Shown here piece by piece: positions 1-5,269 of a stretch of DNA of 8,337 nucleotides. Source of the stretch: Aquificaceae bacterium (GTDB taxonomy: Bacteria > Aquificota > Aquificia > Aquificales > Aquificaceae); the NCBI GenBank assembly GCA_015492115.1, contig WGFS01000009.1, positions 1 through 8,337 on the forward strand, read 5' to 3'. The notes beneath the pieces were generated by a model. The model saw nothing but the letters and a program-made list of their open reading frames with translations, did not search any database and was not told the origin of the DNA. Positions within the stretch are counted from its first letter, which is position 1. Each line of letters starts with the position of its first letter. The translations under genes and the position numbers were made by a program.

Positions 1-6
1 AAGCCT

Positions 7-1074
7 TCAAGTATCTTGACTGAGTATCCTCCTCTCGTAGATCTTGAAGAGGGCAAAGAGGGTTGTGAATATTATGGGTCCGAGGAACAGCCCTATAAAG
101 CCGAACTTCAGCAGTCCGCCTATGGTCGCGAAGAAGAGAACCACGTAAGGTATCCTGACGCCCTTCTTTATTATGAGGGGTCGGACGAGGTTATCCATGG
201 AGGATATTACGAGCAGACCCCATACGCCCAAGAATATCGCCTGCCAGGTTCCTATCTCAAAGAAGCTGTAAACCGCCAAAGGCACCCAGATGGCGGAGGC
301 TCCGAAGGGAGGTATGAAGGCTGCGAAGAAGGTGAGCACGCTCCACAGAAGGGAGAACTTTATCCCGGCGATAGAGTAAGCTATGAATGCGAAGACTGAC
401 TGGAGCAGGGCTGTTCCCACCGAGCCGTAAACGACCGCGAGAATGGTTCTGTACATGGTACCCATAACACTCTCTAAGTCCTCGTGGTCCATCGGGATCA
501 ACCTCTCTATCCTCCTGAGGATGCCCGGACCGTCCCTGAGTATGAAGAAGAAGGTTATGAGGAAGACGAAAACGTAGAAGACATTCCTACCCGCTATGAA
601 GGCTAACTGACCGAGCTTGTCTCCGAGAAACTTCAGGAGCTTGTTCAGGGACTCAGCTATTACCTGTCTGAACTCCTCCTTCTGGACGAACTCAAGCACG
701 GGGGCGAACCTCTCCATGTACTCCCTGGTCAAGGAAGAGTGTTTTAGAGATGAGAGTAACTCCTGGTAGCTGTGGCTCTGGAGATATATCATGAGCTTCT
801 GGGTAGCGTCCATAAGCTGTTGGAAGACGAGGACACTCACCACGCTGAAGGGAACTATTATGAAGAGGAAGACTATCAGGCTCATTAGGAGGGCTGACAG
901 GGTTCTGTTCCTGACGAGCTTCTCTATATAGCTGTGGAGGGGGTAGAGGACTATGCCAATGACGATAGCCCACAGTATAGGAACCGCAAAGGGAAGAAGC
1001 ATGAGGAGTGCTGAGAATATGAAGAAGAGAACGAGCACCAGGAAGAAGTAAAAGTATATGCGCTCCCTTTCCAT
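7..1074 (-). CDS. AI-2E family (TqsA/PerM-type) membrane transporter
   Basis: This is a complete 355-residue inner-membrane protein of the AI-2E transporter family (formerly UPF0118). Members include the E. coli AI-2 exporter TqsA and various sodium/proton or small-solute exporters, so the substrate cannot be read from sequence. The topology fits the family: two hydrophobic hairpins at about residues 8-46 and 59-85, a long amphipathic soluble stretch (about 88-160), then a hydrophobic C-terminal half (about 163-180, 208-235, 239-270, 276-292, 308-345). Family signatures are visible: FIPPFGASAIW near 253-263, DNLVRPLI near 294-301, and a glycine-rich IGGLLKFGFIGLFLGPII stretch near 318-335. 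The ATG at 1074 gives a normal family length. No good Shine-Dalgarno precedes it (only AGTAAAG). It is transcribed divergently from the two-component operon and shares its control region. The family call is firm; the function is not. Confidence 0.93.
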   Translation of the reverse strand: MERERIYFYFFLVLVLFFIFSALLMLLPFAVPILWAIVIGIVLYPLHSYIEKLVRNRTLSALLMSLIVFLFIIVPFSVVSVLVFQQLMDATQKLMIYLQSHSYQELLSSLKHSSLTREYMERFAPVLEFVQKEEFRQVIAESLNKLLKFLGDKLGQLAFIAGRNVFYVFVFLITFFFILRDGPGILRRIERLIPMDHEDLESVMGTMYRTILAVVYGSVGTALLQSVFAFIAYSIAGIKFSLLWSVLTFFAAFIPPFGASAIWVPLAVYSFFEIGTWQAIFLGVWGLLVISSMDNLVRPLIIKKGVRIPYVVLFFATIGGLLKFGFIGLFLGPIIFTTLFALFKIYERRILSQDT

Positions 1075-1089
1075 CTTTACTGATAGTCT

Positions 1090-1118
1090 ATACTATGGGT
1101 AACTTTCCGGTAACGCAA
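1090..1118 (-). promoter_or_regulatory. Possible sigma-70-type promoter for the AI-2E transporter
   Basis: Read on the minus strand, TTGCGT (1113-1118) and TAGTAT (1090-1095) are 17 bp apart and resemble -35 and -10 elements. Transcription would start near 1083, leaving a leader of about 9 bases before the ATG at 1074. The -35 element lies inside the GGTAAC operator, so a regulator bound there could block this promoter. This is motif reading only, and other TA-rich alternatives exist in the same 30 bp. Confidence 0.4.
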
Positions 1119-1124
1119 AGGTAG
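1098..1124 (+). promoter_or_regulatory. Operator 1: GGTAAC direct repeats with 11-bp period
   Basis: GGTAAC occurs at 1098-1103 and 1109-1114, and a partial copy (GGTAG) at 1120-1124, giving starts exactly 11 bp apart. Direct repeats at this spacing are the usual target of OmpR/PhoB-family regulators, which bind as head-to-tail dimers. The segment GGTAACGCAAAGGTA (1109-1123) recurs with one mismatch at 4019-4033, before the lipoprotein gene. An OmpR-family regulator is encoded between the two sites. That this regulator binds here is inferred from motif architecture and position. Confidence 0.68.
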
Positions 1125-1130
1125 TATATT
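1125..1130 (+). promoter_or_regulatory. Possible -10 element (TATATT) of the two-component operon
   Basis: TATATT lies exactly 10 bp after the second full GGTAAC half-site, the spacing known for PhoB boxes relative to the -10. No recognisable -35 sequence is present, which fits an activator-dependent promoter. The predicted start near 1137 would leave only about 4 bases before the ATG at 1141, so the message would be nearly leaderless. Confidence 0.42.
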
Positions 1131-1140
1131 TAGAAGCGGA

Positions 1141-1536
1141 ATGAAGGTTAAACTGCTCGGAATTTTTCTACTTCTTGCGGGACTTGTCTTCGGCGGTGAG
1201 ATAGAGAGGGAGATAAACGAACTCCTGAAAGAGGTCAAGAGCGCACCCCCCGACGAGAGGTACAAGGTCATGAACGAGCTAAAGCTGAAGCTCAGGGAGC
1301 TCAACAGAAGGGAGAGGGAGGAGGCTATCAGAAGGATATACAGGGAGCTGAAAGGGGAGGAGCACTACGAGAGAGAGCACGGGCATGAAGAGTTTGAAGA
1401 AGAGCAGGAAAGAGGTTTCAGTCATGAGATGAAAGAGGAGGAGAGGGGAGAGAGATACGAGGAGAAGGTTGAGGAAAAGTACGAAAACAGGGTTGAGAAC
1501 AAGATGGGAGGCAGGGAAAACGGAGAACATGATTAG
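1141..1536 (+). CDS. Small secreted Glu/His-rich charged protein, function unknown
   Basis: I do not recognise the family of this 131-residue protein. An N-terminal signal peptide is clear: MKVK, then a hydrophobic run to about residue 18 with small residues (FGG) near the likely cleavage point. Residues 20-71 look like two charged amphipathic helices separated by a SAPPDER turn. Residues 73-131 are very low complexity: about 23 of these 59 residues are Glu, mixed with Arg, Lys and Tyr, and His occurs at 75, 80, 82, 95 and 130. Such a tail could bind divalent metals or stay unfolded in the periplasm; both are inferences. The ATG is fixed by the signal peptide. The gene is first in the operon, 40 bp behind Operator 1 and 20 bp before the barrel gene, so it is probably an output of the two-component system. 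ZraP/CpxP-like periplasmic chaperones are a possible analogy, but I see no defining motif. Confidence 0.8.
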   Translation: MKVKLLGIFLLLAGLVFGGEIEREINELLKEVKSAPPDERYKVMNELKLKLRELNRREREEAIRRIYRELKGEEHYEREHGHEEFEEEQERGFSHEMKEEERGERYEEKVEEKYENRVENKMGGRENGEHD

Positions 1537-1556
1537 ATAAAAGTATTTCAGATGGG

Positions 1557-2333
1557 ATGAGGAAAGGGATATACTTGGCGGGCTTTCTGATATTTACACA
1601 TCTTTCCTTCGCCTTTCAGGACAGCGACCTTGACGGGGTTGAGGACAGCAAGGACAGGTGTCCAGATACGCCCATCCTACAGCTCGTTGACAGATACGGG
1701 TGCCCCATAGAGGGCAAACACGTTCTGAGGGGTAAGTTCTACATGAGACTGGGGGGCGGTTTTTTGAAGGACGGTAAGGAAGAAAGGGTATTCTCACTGT
1801 TTTCAGTCGCTTACTCCTACAGGGATTTTTACACTTCCTTCACCACAAGGTACTACCTGAGCAGTAAGCTGAACAACCCCGGTATGGGGGACAGCTCCCT
1901 GTTCGTGGGCTACTCAAGGTTCATTACCGACAGGCTCTACGCCCTGCCGGGCGTGAGGATAAAGATACCAACAGGTGAAAGTCAGTACAGCGACGGGAAG
2001 TTTGACTACACGCCGTCGGTCGTGCTTGATTATCTGTTTGATGATCTGGACGCATTCCTGTACCTTGGCTACACCTTCAGGGGGAACAGGAACCTGAACG
2101 ACACCTTATCAACCTCTGTCGGTGGCGGGTACAACATAACACGCAGGCTCTATGCGAGCCTATCCTACGACCTCTCTGAGTCCGCTGTCAGGGATGGATA
2201 CAACTCCTACCTCTCTTTCTTCTCTCTGTACGACATAAACAGGAACCTCTATGCGACGCTGAGCTACAGCAGGGGGATCAACAGGGAGGCTACCGACCAC
2301 AGCCTTACGGTGCGTCTGGGGATTAGATTTTGA
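1557..2333 (+). CDS. Outer-membrane beta-barrel protein with N-terminal thrombospondin type 3 motif
   Basis: This 258-residue exported protein has a signal peptide (residues 1-20, ending in SFAF). A single thrombospondin type 3-like calcium-binding motif follows at about 21-50: DSDLDGVEDSKDRCPDTP, with a second cysteine at 49 that could pair with C35. Residues 58-258 alternate hydrophobic and polar positions with many Tyr/Phe and short polar turns, as in an 8- to 12-strand barrel. A KIPTG turn (136-140) resembles those in MetA/phenol-degradation-type outer-membrane proteins. The chain ends in LTVRLGIRF, a typical C-terminal beta-signal for Bam-dependent insertion. There is no OmpA peptidoglycan-binding domain. 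The ATG at 1557 is set by the signal peptide; its ribosome site is weak. The TGA stop overlaps the TTG start of the response regulator, implying translational coupling. Its role, such as a pore or structural element that feeds the sensor, is unknown. Confidence 0.8.
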   Translation: MRKGIYLAGFLIFTHLSFAFQDSDLDGVEDSKDRCPDTPILQLVDRYGCPIEGKHVLRGKFYMRLGGGFLKDGKEERVFSLFSVAYSYRDFYTSFTTRYYLSSKLNNPGMGDSSLFVGYSRFITDRLYALPGVRIKIPTGESQYSDGKFDYTPSVVLDYLFDDLDAFLYLGYTFRGNRNLNDTLSTSVGGGYNITRRLYASLSYDLSESAVRDGYNSYLSFFSLYDINRNLYATLSYSRGINREATDHSLTVRLGIRF

Positions 2334-2962
2334 GTATGGGCGCGAGAGTTCTTCTGGTTGAAGACGACAGGGTTCTCGCCCAGAGCCTGAAGAAGTATCT
2401 GGAGATCAACGGGCTTGAGGTTGAGCTCGCCTACAGCTTCTCTGATGCTGTTGACCTCCTGGAGCGTAAGAGATTTGACCTCTACGTGCTTGACGTTAAC
2501 CTCGGAGACGGAGACGGCATTGAGCTCCTTGAGGACCTCAGGCACTTCAAAGACGACACTCCGACCATATTCATAAGCGCCCTGACAGACATTCAGACCA
2601 TAACGAGGGGCTTCAACGCGGGAGCTGAGGACTACCTAAAGAAGCCCTTTGACCCCGAGGAGCTCGTGATACGTATAAAGGCACGCCTGAAAAAACAGGA
2701 GGAGGAACTAAGGTACGGTGATATCGTTTACAGGGACGGGAGGTTCTTCAGAGGAGACAGTGAGCTTGAGCTTGGAGAGGTTCAGAGGAACATACTCCAC
2801 AAACTGCTGAGGAACAGGGGCAGGGTCGTGACCAAGGAGGAGCTCTACGATTACATGCTAAACCCATCTCCTCTGGCACTCAGGGTAACCATAAACAAGC
2901 TCAAGAAGAAGACGGGTATAGATATAAAGTCCATTAGAGGTCTGGGGTACACGATTGATTAG
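2330..2962 (+). CDS. OmpR/PhoB-family response regulator
   Basis: This is a 210-residue DNA-binding regulator. The receiver domain (about 5-120) keeps the key residues: acidic cluster E11-D12-D13, phosphoacceptor D55 in YVLDVNL, switch residue S83 in IFISA, Y102, and K105 in YLKKP. A winged helix-turn-helix follows (about 127-210), with a recognition helix near 181-194 (LALRVTINKLKKK) and the C-terminal hairpin SIRGLGYTI typical of OmpR-type wings. Phosphorylation by the kinase encoded next should promote head-to-tail dimerisation on 11-bp direct repeats, and such repeats are present at 1098 and 4019. The start is uncertain. TTG 2330 overlaps the barrel gene stop (TTGA) and has GGGGA seven bases upstream. 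ATG 2336 would remove two residues and has no better ribosome site. The stop lies inside the kinase gene. Confidence 0.95.
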   Translation: MSMGARVLLVEDDRVLAQSLKKYLEINGLEVELAYSFSDAVDLLERKRFDLYVLDVNLGDGDGIELLEDLRHFKDDTPTIFISALTDIQTITRGFNAGAEDYLKKPFDPEELVIRIKARLKKQEEELRYGDIVYRDGRFFRGDSELELGEVQRNILHKLLRNRGRVVTKEELYDYMLNPSPLALRVTINKLKKKTGIDIKSIRGLGYTID

Positions 2963-4028
2963 AAAACACTTGCCTAAAACAGCCTACGAAAGGGAGTCCC
3001 TACTGAAGAGCTTCTTACTCTTCTTCCTCACAATAGAGGTACTCTTAGGAGTTATATCCTTCCTCGTTTACAGGATAGAGATGACAGACCTGAAGGAGAG
3101 GATCTTTCTGGAGATGAAGAATTACAGCTACACCTTCAAGGGGGAGAAGTTCAGGGTAGATGTAGTTCCCGCGAAGGTTTACGGATACAGGTTTTACGAG
3201 CTTATGGAGACTGCGGAAGGACTCAGTATAGTTATACCCGTCCCCGGGTCTAAAGAAGATGCTCTCCTCATCTACTATCCTTGGTACAGGTTTGAATTTG
3301 ACAGAAACACAATAGCCTTTAAAACATTCCTCATGTTCCTCTCCTCTTCCCTCTTCTCGCTTCTCGTATCCTTCGTTTTTGCTTTGTACTCAATAAACCC
3401 GTTAAGGAAAGCCCTCCAGATGATAGAGGAGGTTACGAGGGACATAATCCACGACCTAAACACGCCCCTTACCACGCTTCGCGTAAACCTGAAGATACTG
3501 AAGAGCAGGTACAAGGACGAGGAGATAGAGAGGGCTGAGCTTGCCCTCAAACAGCTTGAGACCCTGAGGGAGAACCTGAGACCCCTTGAGGTTAAGAGGG
3601 AACACAAACTGGAGGAAATTGAGCTTGAAAAACTCCTGAGAGAGGAGGTTGAGGTTTTCAGGAAAGCCTACCCGGAGAAGAAGGTTTACCTGGAGCTTGA
3701 GAATGTAAGGGTGAGGGCTGACAGGGACGCAGTCCTCAGGATCATCTCAAACCTGCTGGAGAACGCCTTCAGGCACAGCTCAAGGGGCGGATGGGTGAGG
3801 GTTATTCTCAGGGACAGCCTTATGGTCGTGGAGAACCCGGCAAAACCTCCCGAGAACCTGGAAAAGCTCTTTGAGAGATATTACAGAGAGTCTCAGAGGG
3901 GACTCGGTCTCGGTCTTGCGATAGTGAAGAAGCTCTGCGATGAGCTTGGCTGGGAGGTGAAGCTCGCCTACAACAACGGAATATTCCGTGCTGAAGTTCT
4001 CCTTAAAAACCCTCAGCAGGTAACGTAA
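2955..4028 (+). CDS. Membrane-bound sensor histidine kinase
   Basis: This 357-residue kinase is the evident partner of the preceding regulator, overlapping it by 8 bp. It has an N-terminal membrane helix (about 17-38), a short extracytoplasmic domain of about 80 residues (41-121) that I cannot assign, and a second helix (about 122-146). The phosphoacceptor is H166 in the H-box IIHDLNTPL. The N-box is SNLLENAFRHSS (N266, N270), a FERYYR segment lies at about 307-311, and the G2 glycine loop is GLGLGLAI (316-323). Two deviations stand out. There is almost no room for a HAMP linker, with about 20 residues between the second helix and H166. The expected G1 box (DxGxG) is replaced by ENPAKPPEN near 293-301. 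Degenerate G1 boxes occur in some short kinases. The TTG start at 2955 is provisional; TTG 2970 is possible. The last codons and stop overlap Operator 2. Confidence 0.93.
   Translation: MIRKHLPKTAYERESLLKSFLLFFLTIEVLLGVISFLVYRIEMTDLKERIFLEMKNYSYTFKGEKFRVDVVPAKVYGYRFYELMETAEGLSIVIPVPGSKEDALLIYYPWYRFEFDRNTIAFKTFLMFLSSSLFSLLVSFVFALYSINPLRKALQMIEEVTRDIIHDLNTPLTTLRVNLKILKSRYKDEEIERAELALKQLETLRENLRPLEVKREHKLEEIELEKLLREEVEVFRKAYPEKKVYLELENVRVRADRDAVLRIISNLLENAFRHSSRGGWVRVILRDSLMVVENPAKPPENLEKLFERYYRESQRGLGLGLAIVKKLCDELGWEVKLAYNNGIFRAEVLLKNPQQVT
3976..3989. repeat. Perfect 14-bp palindrome ACGGAATATTCCGT
   Basis: Each half is the exact reverse complement of the other (ACGGAAT/ATTCCGT). It lies within the kinase coding sequence, about 30 bp upstream of Operator 2. 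It could be a binding site for a dimeric repressor or activator of the lipoprotein promoter, or a chance product of the codons for Asn-Gly-Ile-Phe-Arg. Confidence 0.5.
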
Positions 4029-4035
4029 AGGTAAC
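4019..4035 (+). promoter_or_regulatory. Operator 2: GGTAAC pair upstream of the lipoprotein gene
   Basis: GGTAAC at 4019-4024 and 4030-4035 are 11 bp apart, as in Operator 1. GGTAACGTAAAGGTA here matches 1109-1123 at 14 of 15 positions. The first half-site overlaps the final Val, Thr and stop codons of the kinase gene. The orientation relative to the downstream gene is the same as in Operator 1. A C/T-rich stretch with two CCTTAC copies (4035-4040, 4043-4048) follows. The predicted regulator is the OmpR-family protein encoded just upstream. Confidence 0.68.
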
Positions 4036-4045
4036 CTTACCCCCT

Positions 4046-4051
4046 TACCTT
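4046..4051 (+). promoter_or_regulatory. Possible -10 element (TACCTT) of the lipoprotein promoter
   Basis: This hexamer sits 10 bp after the second half-site of Operator 2, the same geometry as in Operator 1. It keeps only the most important -10 positions (TA at the start, T at the end), so it would be weak without an activator. The predicted start is near 4058, giving a leader of about 25 bases that contains the ribosome site. Confidence 0.3.
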
Positions 4052-4067
4052 AATGTCCAACAAAATG

Positions 4068-4077
4068 AGGAGGTGAT
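4068..4077 (+). promoter_or_regulatory. Full-length Shine-Dalgarno AGGAGGTGAT
   Basis: All ten bases match the complement of the usual bacterial 16S rRNA 3' end, five bases before the ATG at 4083. Apart from the NurA gene, the other genes here have weak or absent ribosome sites, so strong translation of the lipoprotein is predicted. It also settles the start codon. Confidence 0.85.
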
Positions 4078-4082
4078 AACCT

Positions 4083-5213
4083 ATGGGGAAAAAGACCGTT
4101 CTCCTCTCAGCGGTGTTCGCAGGAGGTGTCTTGCTCAGTGCGTGCGGGGGAGGTGGAAGTGGTAGTAGCTCTCCGGTTTCTCTCTACTTCACAGACGATG
4201 CGAGCATGTATCCTGTTGTAAACGTAACCGTTTACGAGGTCAGCCTGTGTAGCGATCCAGCCTGTCAGAACAAGGTTCAGCTCTTCCAGAACACCAACGG
4301 TTTGACAGTGGACTTAACAAATCTGAACGGCGTCCTCCAGTACATAGACACGACAACCATTCCCGAGGGAAGCTACCCCAGACTGGAGGTAGTCCTCTCC
4401 CAGCAGGCTAATATATGCGACAACAACGGGCAGTGCCACGATGCTGTGTTCACGGATATGGACGAGAAGCCGACAAAGCCCAACGTTGTGAACTGCCCAC
4501 CCGGTTATACGGATTCTAACGGAAATCAGCTCTGCTACATAAGGTACAACGGGGTGATAAACCCAACCGCAATGGAGAAGCTCATACTGGACTTCAACCT
4601 CAAGGACTTTGAGGTAAACACAACAACCACCCCGTGGCAGATAACGGAAGTAAAAGTCTCCCCACTCACTCCGAGTGAAGCTAACGCTTCCGAATACAAG
4701 ATACACGCTGTGGTTCAGAGTGTAGATACTGGCTCTCTTACGGTCAGCTGGAAGGACAGCACCTACACGGTCAACGTTACCGACTCAACGCGCTGTGAGG
4801 TGATGGACACGAACTACTGGGGTCAGGACTGCCTCAACCAGATACAGCCCAGCATGTGTGTTGAGATAAAGTCCCAGGAAGACCCCTCAACCACGGATAC
4901 CCTTACCGCCGTTGAGATAGAGGCAAAGAGCTCCGAGAAGTGTGGTGAGGTCGCCTCTGGAGGAAACTACGAAGGCATGCACACCGAGGTAAAGGGAGCT
5001 GTATCAAATATTGATACAGCCAGCGGAACCTTTGATGTCAGTGGGACGGATAGAACAACCGTTACCGTTACTGTTACGAGCAACACTTACTGCGAGTATG
5101 GAGGCGTTCACTACAAGGGTTCTGACTGTTTAACCAGTCTGCAGGATGGATGGAATGTGGAGGTGAAGCTCAACCAGAATAAGGAAGCCATAAAGATAGA
5201 GAAGGCGTCTTAG
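4083..5213 (+). CDS. Cysteine-rich DUF4382-type lipoprotein with duplicated C-terminal domain
   Basis: This 376-residue exported lipoprotein begins with a signal peptide and lipobox LLSAC (lipidated C21), followed by a Gly/Ser-rich tether. Residues 31-195 resemble DUF4382: PVSLYFTDDA at the start, a segment LTNLNGVLQYIDTTTIPEGSYPRLEVVL in the middle, and LILDFNLKDFEV later. Two related all-beta domains follow (about 205-285 and 302-376), similar to DUF5666-type repeats. Each carries a Cys-11 residues-Cys motif: C238/C250 and C337/C349. Twelve cysteines lie beyond the lipidated one, an even number that suggests disulfide-stabilised folds outside the cytoplasm. The +2 residue is Gly, not Asp, so outer-membrane sorting by Lol is plausible if the Escherichia rule applies. 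Its own operator, promoter and strong ribosome site suggest a regulated, abundant product of the adjacent two-component system. The biochemical role is unknown. Confidence 0.85.
   Translation: MGKKTVLLSAVFAGGVLLSACGGGGSGSSSPVSLYFTDDASMYPVVNVTVYEVSLCSDPACQNKVQLFQNTNGLTVDLTNLNGVLQYIDTTTIPEGSYPRLEVVLSQQANICDNNGQCHDAVFTDMDEKPTKPNVVNCPPGYTDSNGNQLCYIRYNGVINPTAMEKLILDFNLKDFEVNTTTTPWQITEVKVSPLTPSEANASEYKIHAVVQSVDTGSLTVSWKDSTYTVNVTDSTRCEVMDTNYWGQDCLNQIQPSMCVEIKSQEDPSTTDTLTAVEIEAKSSEKCGEVASGGNYEGMHTEVKGAVSNIDTASGTFDVSGTDRTTVTVTVTSNTYCEYGGVHYKGSDCLTSLQDGWNVEVKLNQNKEAIKIEKAS
4998..5020. repeat. Intragenic inverted repeat, 10-bp perfect arms with 3-base loop
   Basis: The left arm GCTGTATCAA (4998-5007) and right arm TTGATACAGC (5011-5020) are exact reverse complements around ATA. 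It lies at the start of the second C-terminal domain of the lipoprotein gene, in codons for Gly-Ala-Val-Ser-Asn-Ile-Asp-Thr-Ala-Ser. It could form an mRNA hairpin or be a dimeric regulator site. No T-run follows, so it is not a terminator. Confidence 0.7.
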
Positions 5214-5216
5214 AAG

Positions 5217-5269
5217 TCTACCCCCTCCCTTTCCTCTTCCCCTTTTCTCTTTTTTTATAATTTCTACAT
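5217..5269 (+). other. G-free, pyrimidine-rich intergenic tract, possible Rho-type transcription end
   Basis: There is no G on the plus strand for 53 bases. Positions 5221-5256 are an unbroken 36-base C/T run, about half C. No stem-loop precedes the T-rich end, so an intrinsic terminator is not evident. A C-rich, G-poor, unstructured transcript just after a stop codon resembles Rho utilisation sites. The tract also brings the -10 element of the next gene. The Rho role is inference. Confidence 0.4.
5256..5261 (+). promoter_or_regulatory. Perfect -10 element (TATAAT) predicting a leaderless mRNA
   Basis: TATAAT ends six bases before the ATG at 5268. With the usual 7-base distance from the -10 to the start of transcription, the first transcribed base would be the A of the start codon. 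No Shine-Dalgarno is possible in the upstream pyrimidine tract. No convincing -35 is seen about 17 bp upstream (CCTCTT at 5233-5238). Confidence 0.55.

Noticed and set aside
16..399. 127-residue plus-strand open frame opposite the transporter gene
   Set aside because: It is antisense to a well-recognised membrane protein, has low-complexity Tyr/Glu-rich content and shows no family features.
1375..1530. Purine-rich GAGGAG repeats with Shine-Dalgarno-like strings
   Set aside because: Explained by Glu/Arg/Lys codons of the acidic tail; no start codon after them opens a convincing new gene before 1557.
2883..2890. Single GGTAAC in the regulator gene
   Set aside because: It is an isolated half-site with no partner at 11 bp and lies in conserved helix codons.
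5061..5077. Three GTTAC copies at 6-bp spacing, resembling the reverse complement of the operator half-site
   Set aside because: The spacing is 6 bp, not 11, and the copies encode a Thr-Val repeat in the lipoprotein, so codon repetition explains them.
5196..5267. Possible intrinsic terminator after the lipoprotein gene
   Set aside because: A T-run is present, but no stable stem-loop precedes it; only short, weak pairings were found.
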